DNA from: Falciphora oryzae
Taxonomy: Eukaryota; Ascomycota; Sordariomycetes; Magnaporthales; Magnaporthaceae
DNA: 64,000 bases
Reading direction: 5' to 3'
NCBI GenBank assembly: GCA_000733355.1
Contig: JNVV01000012.1
Location: forward strand, 585,655 to 649,654
Numbering within the stretch: the first letter of the stretch is position 1; each line of letters starts with the position of its first letter. The notes below the pieces were generated by a model. The model ran no database searches, had not been told where the DNA came from, and saw nothing but the letters and a program-made list of their open reading frames with translations. Shown here in pieces: positions 1-10,156 of this stretch. Both the position numbers and the translations under genes were made by a program.

Positions 1-673
1 GGGCCGACGACCGGGGAGGTACGAATGCGTGCGGCTGCGCAATGTCGTATGCCCGAATAGGCTCGGCCCCTGGCCACCTCCTTTGACATGTGCGGTGCCA
101 CCTCGTTGCCACCCCCTGGCCGGGGCCCTCCCGCCCTTCGAGAAGCTGCTTTTTTCGGAAAATTTGGGGCCCCGCTCCAAGGAGGGCCGGGCACGCCGAG
201 ATAAGATGAACAGTGATTTTTCTTTTCCTATCACTTCCGAAAGAAGAAATTCACTTGCAAGCTTTTCTGGGTTGCCATGTCGACCCGCCCGCTCCCGAAA
301 CTTAAAAAGTCGACATGCAGGTGCGGCGACTCAGGTCTCGTCATGTTCCCTTCGGCGATCCTGCCATTCTGCTTGGCAAAGTAGCGAAGAAAAAAAAGCA
401 TGGCCATGGCGTCGTCCACGGTAGTTCCTCGACCCAGATGTTCATGTGCCTGTCTGCGATCGCGGGTCGAGTTGGCCGAATGCTCCGGCTTCTGGCTTGG
501 GAATGTCCCGACCCTGTAAGTCGGGTTGACCTCCGGGACACAAGCTTCACCAAGCTCTGCTGGCGTGGGGAGGAGGTCGGCGGTGCCCGCTTTAACTCCT
601 GCGGCCGGAGCGTGCAGTTCGCGGGCATGTGTTCCCCTGAAGTCATAATCGATGAAGCAAGGGCCGCTCTCCT
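1..673. other. GC-rich left flank, no recognisable gene
   Basis: Sequence outside the repeat island with balanced, GC-rich composition and none of the stop-codon decay seen further right. Open frames exist on both strands (the longest minus frame, about 231-689, runs into the LTR scrap), but none shows a domain I recognise, so no gene is called. The flank ends abruptly at 673, where a 3' LTR-type sequence in inverted orientation starts with TGTAACA. Confidence 0.6.
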
Positions 674-723
674 TGTAACAAGGGGTCAAAGACGGCTTGG
701 AAAAGGATCTTTATATTGCAGAT
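674..723 (-). mobile_element. Fragment of A-type LTR, inverted
   Basis: These 50 bases match the start of the inverted A-type LTRs at 38429 and 59710 (TGTAACAAGGGG, then the AAGACGGCTTGG stretch and ATTGCAGAT). The remaining ~235 bp of the 285-bp LTR is missing, and LINE coding sequence starts directly at 724. It is either the target of the 5'-truncated LINE insertion or a deletion scar. No matching right half was found. Confidence 0.75.
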
Positions 724-1240
724 CGATAGGGGGGATACCGGCACATTCGGTTTACAAAGCCGTTACAACGGTTATAATCCCTACAGCTTTATACGGGGCC
801 GAAATGTGGTATAGGGGTAAAACCAAACCACACCCGTATAAGCCGGCACAACAGCAAAGTACCCGGCAAGGACATCTAATCGAACGGGTCGATAAAGCCC
901 TACAAGCGTCCCTCCGGGCAGTGGTATCATCTTGGAAAACCATACCGATAAACGCTTTGCACTACGAATTTGGCATTCCTAGCGCCGAAGCGCTTTTGGA
1001 ACAAGCCCGCTTCCGTTTTGCGGCCCGCATAAAAACGGTTCCGGAGGACCACCCCCTAGCCGCAGCGGCCAAACCGATCTTCAACGCCCGGGGGCCTAAG
1101 GCAAGCCTGCCCGGCAGGCTTACGACTTCGCTACAAAGGACGGCCGAACTCCTTCCGGCGTGCACCCGCCCGGCTTACCTCCCTTATAAATATACAGGGC
1201 TTACGGTAACCACAAAAAAAAAAACAAGCAGCCGCTAAAG
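724..1240 (+). pseudogene. LINE (Tad-like) reverse transcriptase, C-terminal part
   Basis: The conceptual product carries the hallmarks of the thumb/connection end of fungal Tad1-clade LINE reverse transcriptases: a PTALYGAEMWYRG motif (about 780-815), HLIERVDKALQASLRAV, then GIPSAEALLEQARFRFAARIKT. The catalytic RT core and the first ORF are absent, so the element is 5' truncated at 723/724, typical of target-primed reverse transcription. The reading frame stops at 1238 and coding similarity resumes in another frame at 1279, so a frameshift is present. The C-terminal part of the same element lies at 28904-29240, separated by gypsy E. Confidence 0.85.
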
Positions 1241-1278
1241 CATTTATAGCGTAGCTCCGCACCCTCCCCCCCACCGAC

Positions 1279-1787
1279 GTTATAGTATATAGCGACGGGT
1301 CCAAAGCGGAAAACGGGGCAGTTGGTTACGGTTGGGTAATCCACCAAGCCGGCTAACGCAAACTTTCCGGGCATAGCCGGCTAGCGCACCCGGCGGAAAT
1401 ATTCGACGGCGAAGCGGAAAGGGGCCGGATAGGCCTCCGTAAAGCCGTTTGGAGCTTCCGCAACTGCATTTTCCACTAGTGCTTTAATAACATTTCGGCG
1501 GCTAACGGCTTTTTAAATACGGCCCCCGACAGCTTATAAAAGGCTTTTAAAAAAGTTTATTACTTTATAAATAAATACCGGGTATACGTCCGCTAGTCCC
1601 CGGGCTACACGGGAATCTCCGGGAACGAAAAAGCCGATACTAAAGCAAAGTTGGGATCGGCTTTGCTGATATTTTAACATTTTAAACCAACGGTAGCCGG
1701 AGTAAAGGCTGCAGCCCGAAAAATAGCCCGCGACGCCCGAAACACCTGGTTCGAAAACAACCTCCCGGACCGGTATAGGGCTATAAG
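1279..1787 (+). pseudogene. LINE RNase H domain
   Basis: The translation contains a VYSDGSKAENGAVGYG strand carrying the first catalytic Asp of RNase H, then GEAERG with the Glu, and SPGYTGISGNEKADTKAK, the usual His/Asn/Asp end of the LINE RNase H domain. Several TAG/TAA codons replace expected Trp or Gln. The frame runs to 1787, where gypsy E interrupts it. The last five bases, ATAAG at 1783-1787, are repeated at 28899-28903, and the same frame continues at 28904 (RYRAI joins SLSPVPRPAP). Confidence 0.85.
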
Positions 1788-1916
1788 TGTCACGGCGCGG
1801 CAGCTAGGTACTAGGTTGAAGGTTTGTTATTGCACGAAGGAGGAAAACCGCTCGCCCCCACGGGGGCCGGCGGATCTTTGGCTAAATACAGGTATGTCGG
1901 GTCTGGTCCCGTAATA
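1788..1916 (-). repeat. Gypsy E LTR (left copy, 3' LTR)
   Basis: A 129-bp direct repeat nearly identical to 28770-28898. It starts TGTCACGG and ends CCGTAATA where the other copy has CCGTGACA, so the inverted TGTCACGG/CCGTGACA ends are still visible. Differences between the copies are mainly transitions. A run of purines on the minus strand (AAAAATGGGG, reading from about 1931 down to 1919) next to the LTR is a plausible polypurine tract. This LTR is very short for a gypsy element. Confidence 0.88.
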
Positions 1917-2430
1917 ATACCCCATTTTTAAACCGCAATTGGTCCTTTAACTGCTAAATAATAACGTCCCTCCGGGTGGCGTCGTTTTTTTAGCGTGGCG
2001 CTATCGCGTTATATATGGCGCCGCGTGTTTGGTTTAGCTGTAAAGCGTGCCTTCCCGAAGCGGAAAGCGCGCCCTCCTATTTGCTTTCGCTTATTTCGAT
2101 ATTTTCCTTCCCATTTTTGGCTTGAAAAATTTTCACCCCCTTTTTTCCTTTTTTTTTTTTCCTTTCCTCCAAACTTCCCTATCGTTAAGCGCGCTTTTTT
2201 TTTATCGTCCTAGCTTTATTCCGCTTGTTTCCCGTTCGCGTTTCGCCATCCTCGTTTATTTTCTTTCGTTTCGTTAATATCCGCCGGCGTTACGATGGCG
2301 CCCATTTAAAGCAAACCCGGCTTGGTTTAGGTTAATCCGCTACGCACGTTAACGTGCATCTTTTGCGTCCGGACGCATATTTTTAAGCTTTAGCGCTGTT
2401 TCCGCCCTTAGGACCGGAACCACCGTTTCG
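1917..2430. other. Gypsy E region between 3' LTR and antisense ORF
   Basis: No clear coding sequence. It includes a long polypyrimidine stretch (about 2130-2175) and CpG-rich but otherwise AT-shifted sequence typical of the decayed element. By analogy with gypsy C and copia F it would hold the 5' leader and promoter of the antisense ORF, but no defined signal can be shown. Confidence 0.4.
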
Positions 2431-2973
2431 ACCCTAGCGTTTCGTTAGCGTTCCTTTGCGCCCGGATTAGCGCCGATCGCGCCAATGGTGCTTTTGTAAA
2501 CTGCGACCAATGCAACACCCGTCGTAAAACGTATGCTAAGGTAAATTCCGCTCACGTTTCGCTTCGTCCCCGCCGGTTTTTGTTTTCGCCCTGTTTCGGG
2601 TCCGGTTCCGCTAACGATACGTTTAGCAGCTTATCGCCTTTATAAAAGGCGATTTTTACGATTTGGTCCAATTAATCGGTAGCGTTAAATTTTTTTAGCT
2701 AATTAGCTATTTTAAACTTTTCGATAAAAGCTACTAATATTTTTTTGCCGCTGATAAAAAGGTTAGGCGTAAATGTAACGAAGTTTTTGTTATGCCGGAA
2801 GCTTATCGCATCGCCGCCAGTTAAACCGTCGCCAAGCTTTTTAGCGCTTTCGTTATTACTAAAACTACCGTCCGCAACTACTATAGCGAAACCGGTTCGA
2901 AAAAGTCCCGCGTCGTAAATGTTCCGCTTCCGGTTCGCTATTTGCTCGTATTTTAACTATTTTCTAAAGCAAT
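2431..2973 (+). pseudogene. Gypsy E antisense ORF, first part (Zn2Cys6-like)
   Basis: A plus-strand frame, opposite to the pol genes of E, reads with only a few TAA/TAG changes. It includes NCDQCNTRRKTYAKV at about 2497-2541, which matches the first half of a fungal Zn2Cys6 cluster (C-x2-C-x6-C) if the Tyr codon TAT came from Cys TGT by G-to-A change. Further on it encodes a Lys/Arg-rich region (ADKKVRRKCNEV). Gypsy D splits the frame at 2973/10157. Its position between chromodomain and 3' LTR parallels the antisense ORFs of gypsies C and D. No start codon is assigned. Confidence 0.5.
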
Positions 2974-3431
2974 TGTTACGACCACACCACGACGCGTGGG
3001 GACGACGCATGGGGACAGGAGGGCTGGGACCAAACCCCAGCGCGAAGCCTCAACCCCGCAATCAAAGGAGGTGGAATCACGTGACACCAACCGGCGATAA
3101 ATACGATATATCGGATTTAAACATATCACTCCTAGCTAAAATGATATGTTAGATCGGGGGTAATCACAACATATCACACCAAGCAAGCATAACGCCAAAA
3201 CTGGCTGGAAATAGGTCGTATATATAAGGAAAAGGTTCTCCAGCAAGTAAATAGCTATTAACTAAGGCCTCGGCATCAGTCAACCTAAGTTAGCTCCAAA
3301 GTACCCCCTTGGGCAAGCAATCTAAGCTTCTATCACCAGTTTCCCAGTTCCCCTAAAGCAACCCCTATCAAATGTACTGTTCAGCACCCTCCCTAAGTAT
3401 CCTACCCTAAAAGCAAAGCCTAATTGTAACA
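2974..3431 (+). repeat. Gypsy D 5' LTR
   Basis: A 458-bp LTR starting TGTTACGACC and ending TTGTAACA. A TATA-like TATATATAAGG lies at 3218-3228. No TGG-type tRNA primer site follows at 3432; the downstream TTTTAACTAATC is shared in form with gypsy C (TTTTGACTAATT), so an unusual or self-priming primer site is possible. Confidence 0.92.
3218..3230 (+). promoter_or_regulatory. TATA-like box in gypsy D 5' LTR
   Basis: GTATATATAAGG in the middle of the LTR, at the same relative position as GTGTATATAAGG in the gypsy C LTRs (about 38876 and 47968) and in the D 3' LTR (about 9938). Conservation across four LTRs supports it as the core promoter of the genomic transcript. Confidence 0.6.
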
Positions 3432-3480
3432 TTTTAACTAATCTTATTCAGCACCTACCGAAGGCGAACAATACGACAAA

Positions 3481-4749
3481 ATGTCGGCGTCCGGTTCCAA
3501 ACAAACGGAGCAGCCCTCCACCGTCGAATACGAAAGGAAAAAGTACAACGAAAACACTTCCCTCAACCTTTTCCAAATGCTCGTAAAAGACCTTACCAAA
3601 GCCAAAGCTCAATTGGCCGCAGTCCAAAGCAAGCCGGACATTGCGACAAAAGCATACAAATTCCCATCTCCCGAAATTTACGACGGAAAAACGGGCAAAC
3701 TTCGAACTTTTTTTACTGAATGCAAGGCCTACTTCTCGTTTTACGAAGCTCATTTCGGTACCAAGGAAAAAAAAGTAGCCTACGCCGCCACACGTCTCGA
3801 AGGAAAAGTCAAAAACTAGTTCCAGCCTACGTAAGCGGACTACCTTTAAAGCGTAAAATCCAAAAAGCAAATACAAATTGTATTTGCTAACTTCGAAAGA
3901 TTCGGAAAAAAAGTCGGCAAAATTTTCGGCCAAATCGACGAACAACTGGTTACGGAAAAAGAAATCCTTAGCCTTCGATAAAAAAGGCCAGCCTTTATAT
4001 ACGCCTCAAAGTTCCAACGCCTCGTAACCAAACTCAATTGGACCGACCAAACCAAAATAGCGCACTTTTACGGGGGTTTCCGCGAGGATATAAAGGACGA
4101 GCTTTCCAAAGCGGACCGACCGGAGGACTTCCCGGATTATATCCAAATAGCCGTCCGTATTAGCGACAAGCTATACAAACGACGATTTAAAAAAAAGGGT
4201 CAGCCAACCAAGGTGGTAAATAACAAAAACAACCACAAAAAAGACAAGTAACAGCCAAACACGGCTTATGGCACACACCCTAGACCTATAAACCTTAACG
4301 CTAAAGCCACCCATTTGCAAAAGCAAAGCAACAAAAAAAGGCAGGACCTTAAAAACGGGAAATGCTTTAAATGTAATTAAAAGGGCCACATCAAACGAAA
4401 TTGCCCGCAACGGCAGGCGGCAATCACCCGACGGGGAAACGCCCAGGCGGAAAACAGCCTGTGCCCCGGAACAGCTTTTAATTAAACCTATTGCTGCGAA
4501 GATTCGTACGCGACGCACCAATTTAACAAAAACGCGACCGGCTGGTACCCCAAAAGGCGGGTAACCGCAACGCGACGGATCCGGACGATCCTTAATAAAG
4601 GTCCCACCAGGATCGAATACGATAGCGAAGGAAAACAAGTTCTCGCTACCGGACTTACGGAATCCGAAAAAAAAAATAATACCGCTACGTAGGTTACCGA
4701 ATCTACCCACGACACCGATAACGAAATCGACAACGAGCCATTAGGTTAA
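3481..4749 (+). pseudogene. Gypsy D gag
   Basis: The structural protein of the virus-like particle. Starts MSASGSKQTEQ at an ATG shared with gypsy C (39138) and runs 423 codons in one frame to a stop at 4747-4749, with several internal TAG/TAA at former Trp or Gln codons. It contains the retrotransposon gag core (AYKFPSPEIYDGKTGKL near 3655, then the DRPEDFPDYIQIA region) and a CCHC zinc knuckle CFKCN-x-KGHIKRNC near 4360-4405. The terminal stop is followed in the same frame by the downstream ORF. Confidence 0.85.
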
Positions 4750-4755
4750 ACCCAT

Positions 4756-5500
4756 ATGGCTAAAAAACGAAAAAAAGCCGAAAGTCTACTTCCAACCACA
4801 AAGCAACAAATATATAACACATTCGATATTAGCAAAGCTTATACCTCGCTCGGATTTTCGGAATCGGACCGATAGTTTTAGGACCAGCTCAAACCTATCG
4901 GAGGACTTATACGGGAAAAGCCAGCACTCGACAATAACGGCAAACCCCTAAACTAGTTCCGGGACGACCAGCAAATTACCTATTACGGGGCTCCGTACGA
5001 AGGAGCGCCCCCGAAAAGAAAACGCAGCACGGAACCACATAACCAAAACCACCCAAATATGGATATCGAAGCAGCAAAATACGACGAGCTCTTTTAGGCC
5101 GAATGCGTAAACGATTGCTGCGAATAGCACCTAGCCGCAAAGCTAAAAAGCGACTTCTTTCCTGAAAAAAAAAAACGGCAAGCCGATCAAAAACCCGAAA
5201 AAGGACTATCAACTCCCTAAATAAAGGATTACCAAAATGGACTACTCGCAATCTAAAGCGACCTTCGCACCCTCACCTTCCTACCCCATACTATGCATTT
5301 CGGGGCTCCTACCATACCTCAACTGCGGAAAGCCCGAATGCAAAATCCACATAAAGGAAAAGGCCCGGGCTTAAACGGAAGGCCGCGTGCGATCAGGCCT
5401 ACCTGGCTACGCAAGCCACAAAACCAAACGATCCATAAAAAAAAGAAAAGCTCCCAAAACAAAAAACTAAAGTGGCCACCCGACACAAAGGCACGGAATG
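4756..5500 (+). pseudogene. Gypsy D linker ORF between gag and protease
   Basis: The frame begins MAKKRKKAESL six bases after the gag stop and in the same frame as gag. The same protein is better preserved in gypsy C from 40855. It has no domain I can name. It includes a Cys-containing segment (AECVNDCCE) and, before the protease, a region that in C reads YLNCGKPECKVHM. It is probably the N-terminal spacer of pol. Multiple stops are present. Confidence 0.6.
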
Positions 5501-5539
5501 GACCCTAATAATAAGCAAAAACCCTAACCGCAACAAACG

Positions 5540-5910
5540 TTAACCAACACCAGCATCTAATAGTAGTACTACGGTACAAAGGAAAAAAACTAAACGCTAT
5601 AATCGACAGCGGGGCCCAAAGCAATTACTTTTCGCCGGAAGTAGTGAAAAGGTACGGCATTTAAGCAAAAAAAAACAGACGCCGTATAGCCTAAAAACTG
5701 TAAAAAGAAAACCGGTTACATTCAACAATGGCCATATCGATAAAAAGATTGATCATTTCAAATTTCGATACCAAAGGAAGAATTTCCGCGTTACCCTAGA
5801 TATTATAAACATAAAAAGGGAAAACGTAATTTTAGGCATCCCCTAACTTAGAAAAAGCAACCCACGAATAAATTGGGTCACCGGCCAAATCCAATAGGGA
5901 AGTTCACAAA
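5540..5910 (+). pseudogene. Gypsy D aspartic protease domain
   Basis: A retropepsin. The active-site motif reads IIDSGAQSNYF, with the catalytic Asp at 5605-5607, followed about 90 codons later by the flap/C-terminal ENVILGIPW-like segment (reads GENVILGIP in D, with Trp lost to a stop). It cleaves the Gag-Pol polyprotein. Stop codons within the domain make it inactive. Confidence 0.8.
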
Positions 5911-6059
5911 ACCCCGTAACGGTTTAACAGCCCCGAACCCCGGATAGTAAACCTACGAAGCCACAAAGGGCAGCCACGATAGTGGCAGGATAAGGCAGTT
6001 AGCCCAGGCAATCGGTATCAACGGAATCGCAACTATTCACAAACGACGTCAACCCTAAA

Positions 6060-6990
6060 AAACGAATAAACCTCGTCGCACAAATGCGGAACGTCCCAAA
6101 AAAGTATTTTCAATACTAGAAACTGTTTAAAAAAAACCTGGAAACAGTACTCTCGGAACATAGGCCATTTAACCACGAAATTAAATTTAAACCAAAAACA
6201 CAACTCAAATACCAAAAGCTATATTAATTAAACCAAAAATAGCAGGAAGTACTAAAGGAATAACTAAAGGAAAACCTGCTAAAAGGACTTATCAAGCTTT
6301 CCAACTCTCCTATTGGATACGGAATACTATTCGTGCCAAAAAAAAACGGAAAAAAGCGGATATATATCAACTACCGACCGCTAAACGAGGCAACCATTAA
6401 AGATCGATATCCTTTGCCTTTTATCGACGAACTACGGAACAAATTTAACAAAGCCAAATATTTTACGGCTTTAAACCTACGCAAAGCTTATAACCTGCTA
6501 CGGATCAAAAAGGGTCAGGAATGGATAACAGCTTTTCGGACGAAATTCGGGGTCTTCGAATTTTTAGTAATAACCTTCGGGCTTACCAATGCGCCAGCCA
6601 TATTCCAGCGGATAATTAACCACGTATTGCGAAAGTACCTTAACATTTTTATGCTCGCATACCTGAACGATATCCTAATCTTTTCGGAAATATTAAAAAA
6701 ATATAAAAAGCATATGCATAAAATACTACAAAAGCTACAGGACGCCAAACTCTTAATTAACCCAGAAAAATGTATGTGGCATACGCAAAAGGTCGTTTTC
6801 CTAGGTTTTGTTATTACACCCAGAAAAGTTCGCATAAACCCTAAAAAGGTGCACGAGGTTAAAAAATAGCTTGCACCTACGAACGTTAGGGAGGTCCGAA
6901 GCTTCCTAAGGTTTATAAACTTTTACCGACGGTTTATCCGCAACTTTAGCAAAAAGGCTGCACCATTTACGAATTTTACCAAAAACAACA
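6060..6990 (+). pseudogene. Gypsy D reverse transcriptase domain
   Basis: RT fingers and palm are readable: [53 protein letters not shown] and the active site, which reads YLNDI at about 6659-6673 instead of YLDDI in gypsy C. Asp to Asn is a single G-to-A change, in line with the mutation pattern of this copy, and abolishes catalysis. A 178-codon stretch (6333-6869) remains open. Confidence 0.9.
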
Positions 6991-7560
6991 CCTAGTTCCA
7001 TTGGGGGAAACAAAAACAAAAAGCCTTCGAGCTACTACGAACAGCCGTTTCGCAAAAACCAGTTTTAGCTATGCCAAACCCAAACAAACCCTTCGAGGTA
7101 AAAACCGATGCGTTAGATTTCGCAATCGGGGGACAATTCGGATAAAAAGACGAGCAAAAAAGGCTGCACTTTTGCGCCTTTTTTTTACAAAAACTCAATA
7201 AACCTAAGTTAAACTACCAAATCCATAATAAGGAGCTCCTCGCCATTATTAAGGCGTTAAAAAAATAGAAACCTTACCTATATGGAGCAAAGCATCAAAT
7301 TATAGTGCATACGGACCACAAAAACCTATTACACTTTACCACCAGCAAAAACTTAAACAAACGGCAAATCCGGTAAAGTAAATTCCTCCAGGATTATAAT
7401 ATCCGGATCGAATACCGCAAAAAATCGGAAAACGGACGGGCGGACGCCCTTAGTTGCCGATTAAACCACGAAATTAATATTCCAAAAGAAACTCGTATGA
7501 TATTCGCCTAGGGCCCAAACGGATCTCTAGTTCCGGCACAACGGGTACTAGCAAAAACAG
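6991..7560 (+). pseudogene. Gypsy D RNase H domain and tether
   Basis: After the RT thumb the translation shows the typical gypsy RNase H pattern: [31 protein letters not shown] with catalytic Asp, [13 protein letters not shown], then VHTDHKNLLHF and the ADALSC-like end (ADALSCRLNH near 7440). Frame breaks and TAG/TAA codons occur throughout. Confidence 0.8.
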
Positions 7561-8465
7561 CTAAATAAAAGGAATAAACTCCTAAAAGGATTCAGCAAAT
7601 CCACGGGCAGTTGGCCCATAGCCACCAAAAAGTAACCAAAACATAAAAAAAGCTATAACAACACCACGGGTTTGTCGGAATTCGAACCGAAATACAAAAA
7701 GCAATTAAAAATTGTAAAAGCTGCGTAAAAAACAAAACCAGCCAACACAAGCCTTATAGGTTATTGCAACCTTTGCCAGCGCCTAACAAAGCATAGCAAT
7801 ATATTACAGCAGATTTCGTCGTTAAACTACCAAAGTTAAAAAAGCCCCTAACGAACGTTTGTTATAATAGCATCCTAATAATAGTAAATAGGCTTACTAA
7901 ATACGCCTTATTTCTACCCTACAAAAAAGCAAGCAACGCCATAAAGTTGGCGTACGTCTTTATCCGGCATGTAATCGCAAAGCACGAAGTACCAAAGCAT
8001 ATCGTCACGGACAGGGATAAGCTGTTTACAAACAAGTTCTAACGCGCGCTCGTATCCAAATTGGAAGCCAAGCACGCCTTATCAACAGCGTACCACCCGG
8101 AAACAAACGGACAAACCGAACGAACGAACCAAACCATAGAATAATACTTTCGCCACTACGTTAATTACAAACAAACAAACTAGGTACAACTGCTTCCTAT
8201 AGCGCAGTTTGCGTACAACAGCTCAAAACACGAAAGTACGGGAACCACACCGTTCTTTGCAAACTACGGGTATACACCTACGGTATACGGAAAACCCAAG
8301 GCAAAACCACACGCCCCAGCAGCGGAAATCCAAATAACGGAACTCACCAAACTGCATAAAAATCTCCAGGTAAAACTCGAAAAACTACGACAACGAATAA
8401 CCACACAAACCAACAAGAAAAGGATCGAAAGACCGACCTTTAAAAAGGGGAATAGCGTTTATCTT
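7561..8465 (+). pseudogene. Gypsy D integrase
   Basis: An HHCC zinc-binding module (HGQLAHSHQK... HHGFVG... CKSC, about 7600-7735) is followed by the rve core with TADFVVK and HIVTDRDKLF (the two Asp), and PETNGQTERTNQT with the Glu (about 8095-8140). It inserts cDNA into the genome. Trp codons in the core have become TAG. The C-terminal part continues into the chromodomain. Confidence 0.88.
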
Positions 8466-8800
8466 TTGCGCCGCAACATCAAAACGAAACGACCAAATAA
8501 CAAGCTAGATCACAAAAAGCTTAAGCCGTTTAAAGTGAAAAAAGTAGTATCAAACGTTAACTACGAACTACAACTCCCCCCAACTATAAAAATCCACCCA
8601 ATTTTTCACGTCTCCTTACTAAAACCAACACCGTTTGGAACGGAAAGCAGCGAATTAATGGAAATCGACCCAAAGCAAAAGTACGAAATCGAAAAAATCT
8701 TAAACAAACGCACGAAGCGACGCTTTAAAAAGTATCTAATCAAATGGAAAAGGTACAGCCACGAAAAAAACACGTAAAAAAAAGCAACAAACCTTAGGAA
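8466..8800 (+). pseudogene. Gypsy D integrase C-terminus with chromodomain
   Basis: An open 103-codon stretch encodes the HPIFHVSLLKP linker found in gypsy integrases and then EIEKILNKRTKRRFKKYLIKWK, the first part of a chromodomain. The Trp of the ENTW motif is a stop here but intact in gypsy C. Chromodomains of this kind steer integration towards specific heterochromatin marks in chromoviruses. Confidence 0.85.
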
Positions 8801-8907
8801 CTGTTAGGAAGCGCTAACGGAGTACCAGCGGAAGCGCCTATCAAAAGGTTAGCAAAAAACATACCAAAAAACCAACCACCGAAATTCGACAATTGGTTCC
8901 CTAATAA

Positions 8908-8979
8908 CGGCCCTACCGGGATTCGAACCCGAAACCTCGGCAAAAGAAGCCAAGGCTACATCCAATATGCCACAGGACC
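8908..8979 (-). tRNA. tRNA-like sequence inside gypsy D
   Basis: On the minus strand 72 nt fold as a cloverleaf: acceptor GGTCCTG pairing with TAGGGCC (G-T at the last pair), D-stem GCAT/ATGT, anticodon stem CCTTGGC/GCCGAGG with loop TTCTTTT (anticodon position would be CTT), and T-arm TCGGG-TTCGAAT-CCCGG. GGTTCGAATCC is a perfect pol III B box. The same sequence occurs at the same site in gypsy C. The missing purine at position 37 and the odd D arm argue against a working decoder tRNA. It begins about 12 nt past the stop of the antisense ORF. Confidence 0.6.
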
Positions 8980-8990
8980 TAAGGAAGTTA

Positions 8991-9578
8991 TTAGGAACTC
9001 CACGACTTACCCGATTGAAAAAAGACACCCAAGTCCAGGTCAGGATTGACCTCCAGAAAGGACCAGTCCGGAGAAACGGTAGCAGGAACGGAAGGCCCGG
9101 CCTCCGGAGCAGCCTGACGGGATTCCTGCTCTGCCTCTTCCCGTTCCACTCGCTCCAACTCCTTAACACTGTCAATACCGCGCCGTACCGCGCGCATCAT
9201 CTTCTTAAACCATAAGTCCTTTTACGCACAAAGCCGTTAAACACGGTCGCTCTCGGCACGCATTAGCTCCTCAGCCTTTCGACGAAACCTTTCAACCGCC
9301 GCGAGCTCAACGTCAAATTTGGAATGCTGTTCTGCAATCTTACGCAGCTGGTTAGACGAGACCCCTAGGACGTCGCAACGGGCGCGTCTTAGGCGAACGC
9401 ATTCCGCGCAACGAAAAAAGTCCTTTTGCGACACCTGGCAAAATACAAGGCCAACGGCCTCGCATACGGAACAGGAAGGCATATCGGAAAAGGATTGAAA
9501 AATAGAAAAAAAAAGGACATCTCAACGAACTGTCAAACGGACGTTGGAAGTTTTGCGTTTCTATACCCAACCAAACAT
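8991..9578 (-). pseudogene. Gypsy D antisense Cys-rich (Zn2Cys6-like) ORF
   Basis: Antisense to pol, between chromodomain and 3' LTR. The best start is MPSCSVCEAVG at 9482; an upstream ATG at 9578 matches the start of the longer gypsy C copy but is followed by a stop and a frameshift. Six Cys at residues 4, 7, 15, 25, 28 and 36 give C-x2-C-x7-C-x9-C-x2-C-x7-C, close to a Zn2Cys6 binuclear cluster. A charged helical region follows, then RAVRRGIDSVKELERVEREEA and a C-terminal NPDLDLGVFFQSGKSWSS. Two in-frame stops interrupt the linker (9237 and nearby). Function unknown; conserved with gypsy C along its whole length. Confidence 0.75.
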
Positions 9579-9693
9579 CTTGTCAGGATAAAAGGGGACG
9601 GGTGAGGTAAGGAAGGAAAGTACTTACCAACTAATAAAGGAAGGGAAAAATCAAGTATGGCCAAAGGGACTTGGCTTAAAAAAGGGGACCTGA

Positions 9694-10151
9694 TGTTACG
9701 ACCACACCACAACGCGTAAAAACAACGCATAAGGACAGGAGGGCTGGGACCAAACCCCAGCGCGAAGCCTCAACCCCGCAATCAAAGGAGGTGGAATCAC
9801 GTAACACCAACCGGCGATAAATACGATATATCGGACTTAAACATATCACTCCTAGCCAAAATGATATATTGGATCGGGGGTGATCACAACATATTACACT
9901 AAGCAGGCATAACGCTAAAACTGGCTGGAAATAGGTCGTGTATATAAGGAAAAGGTTCTCCAGCAGGTAAATAGCTATTAACTAAGGCCTCGGCATCAGT
10001 TAACCTAAGTTAGCTCCAAGGTACCCCCTTGGGCAAGCAATCTAAGCTTCTGTCACCAGTTTCCCAGTTCCCCTAAAGCAACCCCTATCAAGTGTACTGT
10101 TCAGCACCCTCCCTAGGTGTCCTACCCTAGGAGCAGAGCTTGATTGTAACA
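9694..10151 (+). repeat. Gypsy D 3' LTR
   Basis: A 458-bp LTR identical in length to the 5' copy. It is preceded by a purine-rich AAAAAAGGGGACC tract and followed by the target duplication GCAAT. It differs from the 5' LTR mainly by transitions, including clustered G-to-A near the start (GCGTAAAAACAACGCATAAGG against GCGTGGGGACGACGCATGGGG). Confidence 0.93.
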
Positions 10152-10156
10152 GCAAT

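Larger units (their letters stand above)
2974..10151 (+). mobile_element. Ty3/gypsy retrotransposon D, full length, decayed
   Basis: A complete 7178-bp chromoviral-type gypsy with two 458-bp LTRs (TGTTACG...TTGTAACA) and target duplication GCAAT at 2969-2973 and 10152-10156. Order: LTR, gag, linker with protease, RT, RNase H, integrase, chromodomain, tRNA-like sequence (antisense), Cys-rich ORF (antisense), polypurine tract, LTR. It is the same family as gypsy C. Relative to C, D differs mostly by G-to-A on the plus strand, giving stops at Trp codons and Asn for Asp even in the RT active site. It sits in the antisense ORF of gypsy E. Confidence 0.95.

Noticed and set aside
231..689. 152-codon minus-strand ORF in the left flank
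   Set aside because: No recognisable domain, GC-rich DNA gives such frames by chance, and the frame runs into the LTR scrap.
1788..1916. First taken as a duplicated piece of LINE coding sequence (also at 28770-28898)
   Set aside because: TGTCACGG/CCGTGACA ends and the ATAAG target duplication show these are LTRs of gypsy E.
8908..8979. Functional tRNA-Lys(CUU) gene
   Set aside because: Although the fold and B box are good, position 37 is T, the anticodon stem is 7 bp and the D arm is short, and it recurs within a transposon; kept only as tRNA-like.
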